Source: Gammaproteobacteria bacterium (GTDB taxonomy: Bacteria > Pseudomonadota > Gammaproteobacteria > Steroidobacterales > Steroidobacteraceae). Taken from it: DNA of 40,531 nucleotides. The stretch spans positions 1-40,531 of the forward strand of contig JAQGOG010000125.1 of the NCBI GenBank assembly GCA_028293765.1, written 5' to 3'. Numbering within the stretch: the stretch's first letter is position 1; the number at the start of each line of letters is the position of its first letter. A program made the position numbers and the translations under genes. Below are positions 1-8,900 of this stretch, piece after piece. Under the pieces are notes generated by a model, which saw nothing but the letters and a program-made list of their open reading frames with translations, had not been told where the DNA came from and searched no databases.

Positions 1-938
1 AATTTATCCAAAGCTATGTTGCGACCACACAGAACCGCGGCGACCTGGCGTCCCTTCCAGGCGGCGGCAGCCTTGATCAGACCGGCCACGGCGACTCCGG
101 CCGCCCCCTCTACAATCCAACGGTCTCCCTGCGCGACTAGTCGCATGGCGCTGGCGATCTCCGCCTCGGTGACCGAAAGTGTTTCATCGATCACTTCGCG
201 GCAGATAGGAAAAGTCACGGAGCCCACCTCGACCGCACCGGCCGTGGCGTCCGACAGGGTGGGGTACTCCACCGTGTCCACTATCGCTCCCGCCTTGATC
301 GCGTTGAGCATGCAGGGCGAGTTGTCCGGCCATACTCCGATCACCCGGGTACGGGGGCTGAGATTCTTCAGCGCGGTGCCGATTCCACTGATCAACCCTC
401 CGCCGCCGACGGAAACAAACACCGCGTCGAGTTCCGGTGCCTGGCGGGAAAGCTCGACACCGATCGTGCCCTGGCCCGCTACGACTTCGAGATCGTTGTA
501 GGGGGATACGTAAGTTTTCCCCTGTAGGTCCGCTTGCCGCCGGGCTTCCAATTCGGCATCGATCGGCGGCCCGTCGATAACGACTACCTCGGCACCGAGC
601 GCGCGGATAGCCGCAATTTTCTGCGGTGTGGTCGACGTGCCGACATAGACAGTCACAGCGACACCCGCGAGTGCGCCGGCTCGTGCGGTAGCTTGCCCAT
701 GATTACCGGTCGAGGCGGTAATCACGCCTGCGCGGCGCGCTGCCTCTCCGAGTAGACGGATCTTGTTGGCCGAGCCGCGGACTTTGAATGAGCCCGTGGG
801 CTGCAGGTGTTCGCACTTGAGCAGGACCTGGCAGCCGAGCGTCGGGGAAAGCGTCGGACTCACATCGAGTGGCGTCACCTGCACCTGCGGGCGAATGCCA
901 ACATCGGCCTCTAACAGCATGTCGAACAGCGATGCCAT
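1..938 (-). CDS. PLP-dependent threonine/serine dehydratase-like enzyme (partial, C-terminus off the left edge)
   Basis: The reading frame is open from an ATG at 938 to the left edge, so the C-terminus is missing. It reads as a fold-type II PLP enzyme of the threonine ammonia-lyase / serine racemase group. The Schiff-base lysine lies in TGSFKVRG (Lys52). STGNHGQA follows at about residues 76-83, and a glycine-rich phosphate-binding loop, VGGGGLISG, comes later. The visible end carries CGRNIALDKF, which matches this family's C-terminal PLP-contacting stretch. Enzymes of this group deaminate Thr or Ser to 2-oxo acids, or racemise Ser. No ACT regulatory domain can be seen because the gene is cut. 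The start is supported by AGGAG five bases upstream. The ParA-like gene ends 97 bp upstream on the same strand, so co-transcription is possible. The family is clear, but the exact substrate is not. Confidence 0.88.
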   Translation of the reverse strand, partial: MASLFDMLLEADVGIRPQVQVTPLDVSPTLSPTLGCQVLLKCEHLQPTGSFKVRGSANKIRLLGEAARRAGVITASTGNHGQATARAGALAGVAVTVYVGTSTTPQKIAAIRALGAEVVVIDGPPIDAELEARRQADLQGKTYVSPYNDLEVVAGQGTIGVELSRQAPELDAVFVSVGGGGLISGIGTALKNLSPRTRVIGVWPDNSPCMLNAIKAGAIVDTVEYPTLSDATAGAVEVGSVTFPICREVIDETLSVTEAEIASAMRLVAQGDRWIVEGAAGVAVAGLIKAAAAWKGRQVAAVLCGRNIALDK

Positions 939-1035
939 GTCGTCTCCTACGCGGACGTTGTCCGCTCACCGTCGATCCGGGGATGTCCCTCTGGGCCATC
1001 AGATCGCCAAGGCGATCTGGGCCGCTCAGCGCTCC

Positions 1036-1731
1036 TCAGGGATTCACGCGCCCGATCTCATCGTAGGCGTTCTTGAGCCACGTTTTGACACGCTGCCGCT
1101 CCAGGATGCCCAGGTGAGCGCCGCCGTTGTCCACGCTTTGCGTCGAAGCCCAGAAGCTGGTGCTGTGAGCGTCGATCTTCGTCATGGCGGCTTCCTGCAG
1201 CCGCTTGATGGCGATGACGCTCGCGTTGAGGGCCTGCGCCCGCTCGAGCTGGCCGGAGCGTTTGAGGATGTCGAAGTCCTCGCCACGCAACTGATTCTGG
1301 ACGATCACGTAGTGCAGGCGCTGCTCGTACTGATCGAGCAAGCGCTTCAACAGGTCGACCGAATCCCGGCCGGCATCCATGACGTGCCAGTAGCGGATGT
1401 GTAGCCCCAGCTCGGGCGCCAGGCCTGGTAGTTGCGACTCGTCCATCCAGTTCGTGAGCGGCTGCTGCGTCTGGGCGGCGAGATCGACGAGCACCCGCCG
1501 CTCCGGATTCTCCGTTGCCGCTTCGACTATGGCGTCGAGGCTTTCATAGCGATCGATCACGACGGGCGAGGCGTAGCCGGCATAGAAGCGCAGCAGCGCC
1601 CCGTGCGAACGGTCGGAATCGAATCCCAGAAAGGGGATCGAGTGGTCGATGAAGTATTGCGCCAGCAGCCGGGCGACGAGCGATTTGCCGACTCCGCCTT
1701 TCTCGCCGCCGACCAGGTGAATATTCGCCAT
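1036..1731 (-). CDS. ParA/MinD-like P-loop ATPase, chromosomal orphan
   Basis: This is a 231-aa protein with a deviant Walker A motif, KGGVGKS, near residues 10-16, the mark of the ParA/MinD/ArsA class (SIMIBI). A Walker A' type aspartate appears in GFDSD. I chose the ATG at 1731 because GGGGAG lies just upstream and because it places the P-loop about ten residues from the start, as is usual. A longer frame from 1770 has no family support. No ParB, parS-like repeat or plasmid gene is nearby, so this is not an obvious partition locus. Similar stand-alone proteins are annotated as nucleotide-binding or mobilisation proteins. The target that it positions or signals to cannot be told from the sequence. 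It is divergent from the zinc-finger gene at 1806, with 74 bp between them. Confidence 0.8.
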   Translation of the reverse strand: MANIHLVGGEKGGVGKSLVARLLAQYFIDHSIPFLGFDSDRSHGALLRFYAGYASPVVIDRYESLDAIVEAATENPERRVLVDLAAQTQQPLTNWMDESQLPGLAPELGLHIRYWHVMDAGRDSVDLLKRLLDQYEQRLHYVIVQNQLRGEDFDILKRSGQLERAQALNASVIAIKRLQEAAMTKIDAHSTSFWASTQSVDNGGAHLGILERQRVKTWLKNAYDEIGRVNP

Positions 1732-1805
1732 GAGCTCCCCGAGCGTTGCAGTTTCGCAGCAAACTAGCATATATGCGCAGGTTGGATGGACCGAAGGAGA
1801 GCGCC

Positions 1806-2057
1806 ATGACCGATCCTCATCTGAAAGAGATTCGCAAAGTCACGCCGAGCGCGAACGGGTGCGAGGATTGCCTGCGGATGGGCGGGGAATGGGTGCATTT
1901 GCGCCTGTGCCTCAGCTGCGGGCACGTGGGCTGTTGCGATGATTCGCCGAACCGGCATGCCACCGCGCATTTTCACAGCACGCACCACCCGATCATGCAA
2001 TCCTTCGAGCCCGGGGAAGACTGGCGCTGGTGCTACGTTCACGAGGCGGTGGTCTAA
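1806..2057 (+). CDS. small UBP-type zinc-finger protein
   Basis: This is an 83-aa protein consisting almost wholly of a ZnF-UBP domain. Candidate zinc ligands are Cys19/Cys22, Cys35/Cys38, Cys43, His51, His55 and His60/His61, followed by the family's W-C-Y-V-H end. In eukaryotes this fold binds the C-terminus of ubiquitin. The bacterial stand-alone versions are common in proteobacteria and actinobacteria and have no settled function. The start is the ATG at 1806, which has AGGAG six bases upstream. An upstream in-frame ATG at 1746 would add an unrelated leader and lacks such a site. It is divergently arranged with the ParA-like gene. Confidence 0.85.
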   Translation: MTDPHLKEIRKVTPSANGCEDCLRMGGEWVHLRLCLSCGHVGCCDDSPNRHATAHFHSTHHPIMQSFEPGEDWRWCYVHEAVV

Positions 2058-2184
2058 GGAGGGCGCCGCGCTCCCGAACGGGGCGGCCGAGTGACCCTGA
2101 TGGCGGCTTTGCTGCACAGGGGAGCGGAGAATCGTCTAGACTCGCTCGCTGTTGCCCACTCCGGTGGCCACAGGGTTACTTTCG

Positions 2185-2907
2185 ATGCCCGGGCCTTCTC
2201 ATCTTCCCGAGCAGAATTACCTGCTCGCAGCCCTCCCGCCAGAGGCGCGCGCACGCCTTTTCCCGCACCTCGAGCTGGTGCCGATGCCGCTCGGCAGCGT
2301 GCTCTACGAATCGGGGATCCGGCTGCGGCACGTCTACTTTCCCACGAGCTGCATCATCTCCCTGCTTTACGTCATGGAGGACGGGGCTTCGGCAGAGATC
2401 GCCGTGGTGGGTAACGAAGGCATCATCGGCGTCGCCTTGTTCATGGGCGGTGAGACCACGACCAGCCGCGCGCTCACGCAGAGCGCGGGCCACGCGTTCC
2501 GGCTCAAGGGGCAGTTGCTGAAAGATGAATTCAGCCGCTCCGGCGCACTTCAGCACCTGCTGCTCCGCTATACCCAGGCGCTGCTCACGCAGATGTCGCA
2601 GACGGCGGTCTGCAACCGGCATCACTCCGTGGACCAGCAGTTGTGCCGCTGGCTGCTGCTCAGTCTGGACCGGCTGTCGTCGAACAAACTCGTCATGACG
2701 CAGGAATTGATTGCGAACATGCTGGGCGTGCGACGGGAAGGCGTCACCGCGGCTGCGGGCGCCTTGCAGGGCGCGGGTCTGATTCGCTACAGCCGGGGAC
2801 AGATCACCGTGCTCGATCGGCCGGGCTTGGAAAAACGCGCCTGCGAGTGCTACGCAGTGGTGAAGCAGGAATTCGATCGCTTGTTGCCCGAGGTGGTTCC
2901 CGTCTGA
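2185..2907 (+). CDS. Crp/Fnr-family transcriptional regulator
   Basis: This is a 240-aa protein with an N-terminal cyclic-nucleotide-binding-like beta barrel and a C-terminal winged helix. The barrel has G-S-V-L-Y-E-S-G and an A-E-I-A-V-V-G-N-E-G-I-I-G pattern. The winged helix (about residues 165-220) includes MTQELIANMLGVRREGVTAAAGAL, read here as the HTH. The barrel lacks the cysteine cluster of Fnr, so it is probably not an oxygen sensor. The G-N-E-G-I-I-G variant is typical of the large group of environmental Crp-like proteins whose ligand is unknown. I use the ATG at 2185. A TTG at 2152 is an alternative, and neither has a strong ribosome-binding site. The gene ends 20 bp from the end of the convergent glucan synthase. 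Confidence 0.85.
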   Translation: MPGPSHLPEQNYLLAALPPEARARLFPHLELVPMPLGSVLYESGIRLRHVYFPTSCIISLLYVMEDGASAEIAVVGNEGIIGVALFMGGETTTSRALTQSAGHAFRLKGQLLKDEFSRSGALQHLLLRYTQALLTQMSQTAVCNRHHSVDQQLCRWLLLSLDRLSSNKLVMTQELIANMLGVRREGVTAAAGALQGAGLIRYSRGQITVLDRPGLEKRACECYAVVKQEFDRLLPEVVPV

Positions 2908-2927
2908 GGCGGCACCTGCGGGAAGCT

Positions 2928-5900
2928 TTAGCCGAGGACTGCGCGCACCCGATGCGTCGCTCCATCGTCCACAAGTGGGATCACGGCCGGCTCTACGGAA
3001 AGCACTTCGCCGTCGAGTTGCAAGCTGCTGATTCGTCCGCCGGCGCCGCGTGGGTTTTCGACGACGATTGCGTAAAGCGTGCCGCGATACCGAAGCGTGA
3101 CTTCGAATCCCGGCCACTCGCGCGGAACACACGGAGCGAGCAATAAAACCGCGCCTTGCAGACGGCAGCCGAGAATCCATTCGAGGCCCGCGCGATACAG
3201 CCAGGCTGCCGACCCGGTGTACCAGGTCCAGCCTCCGCGCCCGACATGCGGAGCCACGGAATACACGTCGGCGGCAACCACGTACGGCTCGACTTTGTAG
3301 AGCAGTGCGTCGTCGCGGGTTCGAGCGTGGTTGATCGGGTTCAGCATCGAAAACAATTCGTGCGCCTTGGCGGTGTCGCCAAGCATCGCGAACGCGATGG
3401 CCGACCAGGTGGCGGCGTGGGTGTACTGACCCCCGTTCTCACGAATCCCGGGCGGGTAACCTTTTATATAACCCGGATCGACCGCCGCTCGATCGAATGG
3501 TGGAGTGAACAGAAGACACAGGCCGGCCTCCCTGCGAACGAGATTTTCGTCGACCGCCGCCATCGAGCGCCTCGCGCGGTCGGGGTCTGCCGCGCCTGAG
3601 ATCACCCCCCACGATTGCGCGATCGAGTCGATGCGACATTCATGGCTCGCAGCGGACCCCAGCGGTGTGCCATCGTCGAAATAGCCGCGTCGATACCACT
3701 CTCCATCCCAACCGTTACGCTCCAACGAGACCAGCAACTCGGTAGCGAATGAACGCCAGCTCGCAGCGCGCGCCGTTTCGCCGCGAGCCTCAGCCAGCGG
3801 CGCGAATTTCGACAGGGCCGTATGCAGAAACCACCCGAGCCAGATGCTTTCACCCTGCCCGCCGGCGCCGACGCGGTTCATACCGTCATTCCAGTCTCCC
3901 GTGCCCATCAGAGGAAGTCCGTGCGCTCCGACAGCAAGGCTCTGTTCGAGTGCACGCGCGCAGTGCTCGAAGAGTGAGGCCTTCTCGTCGGCAAGTGTCG
4001 GCTGAAAAAACGCGTCACTGTCGTCTTTGTGTAGAGCCGGCCCGTCGAGAAACGGGACGACTTCCTCCAGGATGGCCAGGTCGCCGGTGACTTCGATGTA
4101 GTGAGCTACGCAATAACACAGCCACCCGCGGTCGTCGGAGACGTGTGTGCGAACTCCGCGGCCTGTCTGGGGCAACCACCAGTGCTGGACGTCTCCCTCG
4201 ACGAATTGTCGGCCGGCCGCACGTAGCAAATGCTCGCGAGCCAGTGTCGGGCGTGCTACCACCAGGGACATTACATCTTGCAGTTGATCACGAAAGCCGT
4301 AGGCGCCGCTTGCCTGATAGAACGCGCTACGGGCCCAGACACGGCAGGCTAGTGTTTGATAAAGAAGCCACCCGTTCAGCATGATGTCGAACGATCGGTC
4401 CGGCGTCTTCACCACGACCGCACCAAGCACCTCGTCCCAGTGTTGCCGAACAGACCGAAGGCCCGCGTCGAGATCCGTTGCACGCCAGCGGGTCACCAGG
4501 GATTGTGCCTCGGCCTTGGTAGCCACTTCGCCGAGAAACCACGCGACTTCGATCGTCGAGTTCGGCGGCAGCTCGATCGAAGTCTGTAACGCGCCACAAG
4601 GATCGAGGCCCGCGCCAACCCGACCGGAGAGTGACGCCAGGCCAGTGAGTGCGGCGGGGCGTTCATGCGCCCCGTTGCGCCCGAGGAACTCCCGCCGATC
4701 ACCGGTCCATGAGGTTTGCAGGCCACCAAGATCCACGAAAGCAACACGTGAATCAGACCCGGTCCACAGGTTGTGCGCGAACATCGCGCCCGTCACCGCA
4801 TCGATTTCGGTCGCGACGAACGGAGCCGACGCGCTGCGTGAAGTGCCCAGTACCCATTCTACGTAGCCCGTTACGGTCAGACGCCGCGTGCGACTGGAGA
4901 GATTGCGGATAGTGAGTCGCGAGACCTTGATTGGAGCGTCGAGCGGCACGAACTGCAGGAGCTCCAGTGCGATCCCGAGTTGCGTGTGTTCGAAGCGACT
5001 ATATCCCTGCCCGTGGCGAGCCACATACGCAGCGTTTGGATGACGGATGGGAAGAGCTGTCGGGCTCCAGAGTGCGCCGGTGTCGTCATCGCGTAGATAG
5101 AGAGCCTCTCCGGATCGATCCGATACTGGGTCGTTCGACCATGGAGTGAGCTGGTTGTCGCGACTGTTTCGCGCCCACGTATAGCCGGAGCCTTCCGCTG
5201 AAACCTGAAAGCCAAATGAGGGATTGGCCACGACATTGATCCAGGGAGCGGGCGTGCACTCTGCCTCGCGCAGGATCGTGACGTATTCGCGGCCGTCCGC
5301 TGCGAAGCCCCCAAGACCGTTGAAGTACTCCAGCGGTATGTCGGGGAGCGCTCCAGCCGGACCCGGGGCGACCAGGCTCGTACCCCTGGTAAGCGGCGCA
5401 GCGGCTGGTGCGTTCTTCTCGAGACGCTCGAGTTGCTCTGCGAGGTTGCCTCGGCGGCTGAGCAATACGGCTCGTGCGGCCGTTAGGAGCATCACTCGCG
5501 TGTCACTGGAAATGATGTCGGAGCGCAAGATGAAGACGCCGCCTCGCGCGGCTGCCGCAGCGGTACCCGGTCGTGACAGGCCCGTGCGAATCAGGGTTTC
5601 CAGTGCTATCTGGAGGTCCTGCGTGTAAGAGGGCGCCCGCTCGTTGAGGATGACGAGATCGACGCTCAACTGCTTCAATCGCCAATATTCGAACGCGCGC
5701 AGCAACTGGCGGACGATATCGAGATCGTCCGTGTCGTCGATCCGCACCACGACGATCGGAAGATCACCGGAAACACCGTGCGCCCACAGCGCCGACTGTC
5801 CGCTTCCCAAGCGACAAAGCGCATCCGATGAGGGGCGCAAAGTAGGATCGCTGTAGATGACGTGACCGCCGAGCCGTTGGAACAGGTTCGCTTCGTCGAG

Positions 5901-8900
5901 CGTGATCGCGAGATGATGAAGCTGAACCTGAGCCTGCGTCCATGCGAGCGTGACTGCGCGGTCATATGCCGCCGAATCATGATGCTTGTCGGCGAGATCG
6001 AGCACTTCTGTGCGCGTTGACGCAACGACTGTCCAGAATGCCACTCGCGCCGTGGCTCCGGGGGCGAGTCGCACGCGCCGGCGCAGGCTGAAGATCGGGT
6101 CGAGCACCGTGCCAACCGAGCCGGACAGCACTCGATCTTCGTAGATTGCGACCGCCGCACGCAGCTCGCGACCGCGCCCTAGAAAACGCGCGCGATCGGT
6201 TTCGAACTGCAGCTCGCCCGTCGTAGCACCTTCGACTACAGCCACGTGCGCTGCCCAGACTTCCGGATCGGTTGGGGAGCGTCGCCGTCTCGTCGCGAGG
6301 AGGGCGCCCACTGCGGGGATGAATTCCGTCTGCACAAACAGCTTGGAGAAGGCCGGATGCGCCGTGTCGGCCGCGGGCGGCGCCAGCGCGATTTCCGTGT
6401 ACGAAGTCAGCTCGATTTCGCGTGCTTTGCTGCCCGTGTTAGATATCGATATGCGACGGACTTCGGCGTCGCTCTCGGCCGAAACGACCACATCCAGCGT
6501 GGTCGTGAGAGTCCCATCCCGCCGAATGATCTGAGCGTGATCTTCGCTGAACGTAACTTCGTAGGCGTCTGCCTCGATACAGGTCGGCTGATGACCCGCC
6601 GACCACACTTTGCCGCTGTCGACGTCGCGCAGGAAGACATAGGACCCCCACGCATCGCAGGTGACGTCCTCGCGCCAACGAGTGACCGCAAGATCTCCCC
6701 AGCGGCTATATCCTGAGCCCGCGCCCGTGAGCATCACGGCGTAGCGGCCATTCGAGAGCACGCGAGTTCTCGGTGTCGCGTCGTGCGGAGAGTGCAGGGT
6801 TCGCGATATCGCCGGGATCAGGTCATAGGGTTTGCCTCCGGTGACAATCTCCTCCGCCCTTACATGAGCAACGGCGACGTCACGTGGAGTTCGCTCCTGC
6901 AGCAACAACTCGGTTGCCTGCACCCGCGGCTCGGAATGAAAGCGGGCCCGCATCACACCGTTCAGCAAGGTGTTGGCCAGCGCGACGATGGTCATTCCCT
7001 GATGGTGGGCCATGTAAGCCCGTACGATCGCAACCGACTGTCCCGCGGGGAGACGCCGTGGCGTGTAGTCCAGCGCTTCATAGAAGCCGTAACGGCCCTC
7101 GGCGCCAGCATCGGCGAGACGAGCGAAGTTGAGCGCCGCGGCGCCGGGGTCGACCATTGCAGCGAGTGCGGTGGCGTACGGTGCAATGACGATACTTTCG
7201 CCGAGACCGCGTTTCAGTCCCAGGCCGGGTACTCCGAAGCTCGAGTATTGGTAGGTGAACTCCAGATCGCGCGCGTTATACGCAGACTCGGAGATGCCCC
7301 AGGGGACGCCCAGCTCCTCACCATAGTCCTGCTGCCGCCAGACGATGAGGCGGCTGGTCTGCTCGAGTAGGCTTCCCGCCGGCGCACGCATGACGAGGGA
7401 GGGCATCAGATATTCGAACATCGAACCGGACCAGGAGACGAGGGCGGCGCCGCGATGGATCGGAATGACCGCGCGTCCGAGCCGAAACCAGTGACGGGCG
7501 GGAAGCTCTCCGTTGGCGATAGCCACGAAGCTCGCCAGGCGCGCTTCGGAGGCGAGCAGGTCGTAGCAGCTCGGGTCGAGGCTGCCCTCAGCCACACGGT
7601 AGCCGATCGAGAGCAGCTTGCGATCGCGGTCGAACAGGAAATCGAAGCGCATCGCTCCAGCCATCGCCCGTGCGGTGTCCGCGATTGCGCCGAGGCGCCG
7701 CTCGATGTTCGCCGCGAGGCACTCGGATTCCATCGCAATATCGCGCTGGTGGCTCTCAATGGATTTGTGTGTCGCAAGCGCCCACGCCGCGGCTTCCGCG
7801 CTGGCTTCGTCGGCGCGCTCGCCAGCCAAGGCTTCCGCGGTGCCTGCGGCTGCCGATGCGAGCGGAGAGAGCGCCGCCATGTACGCGGCGAGCTCCACAG
7901 AGGTCGCAGGAATTTCACGCAGCAGCATGGCGAGCGCATTGAGAGCGTCGTCGAGCTGCGTACGTGTGAGGGTGCGAGGAGTTCCATTGTCGACCAGGAC
8001 GAATAGGGACTCACGCATCAAGGCAAGGTGGTCCTCGATCCCCGAAAATGACCCGGGAGTCAGTGCGCGGCGGACGGTCAGCTCGCTGCACGTGTTCGCG
8101 AGGGTAATCAGGTGGGCGGCCAGATTCCCGCTGTCGACGGACGAAACGTATTTTGGCTCGAGCGGACGCAGATCCTGCGTGTCGTACCAGTTATAGAAGT
8201 GTCCGCGGAAGCGCTCGAGACGGCTCATTTCCGCGAGCGTCGCCTCGAGGCGCTCGACCAGGTCGAGCGTACCGATCCAGCCAAAGTCGCGCGCGGCGAC
8301 GATCGAGAGAAGGTATAAGCCGAGGTTGGTAGGCGAGGTGCGGTGGGCCACGACCGGGTGCGGATCTTCTTGGAAATTGTCCGGCGGTAAGTTGTGATCC
8401 GCTGTGGTGACGAAGTTATCGAAGTAGCGCCACGCCCGACGCGCGGTCAATCGCAATGCGCGGATGTCCGGGTCGGTCAAGGACAGGCGCGTCGAGGCTT
8501 TTGCTGATTGGCTCACCCACCGTGCCACGGCGGGTGAGGTAATCCACAGCAGCGCGAACGGCAACGCCAACGCCGCTCGCGTGTAGCTGAGATAGGTCAG
8601 GGCTACGACGCCGAGGCCGATGAAAACCGCGCCGCCCATACGCCGATAGAATCCGAGAAGGTCCAGTCGCGGGCTGACATGTGCCTGCGCCGCCGTGACC
8701 CATTCGAGCAGGCGTCGATGACTCACGAACAGGCGAAACAGGGTCCTCGCGATCGCGTCGCACATCAACCAGCCCTGATAGGCCAGGAAGACGACGAGCA
8801 GAGTGATTTGCGCAAGAGCGAGCCGCACATCCATCCCGAGGGTGCGCAGATGGCTGCGCAGGGAAATTCCGCTGCGCCGGGGGAGAATGCCGGCCGCCAC

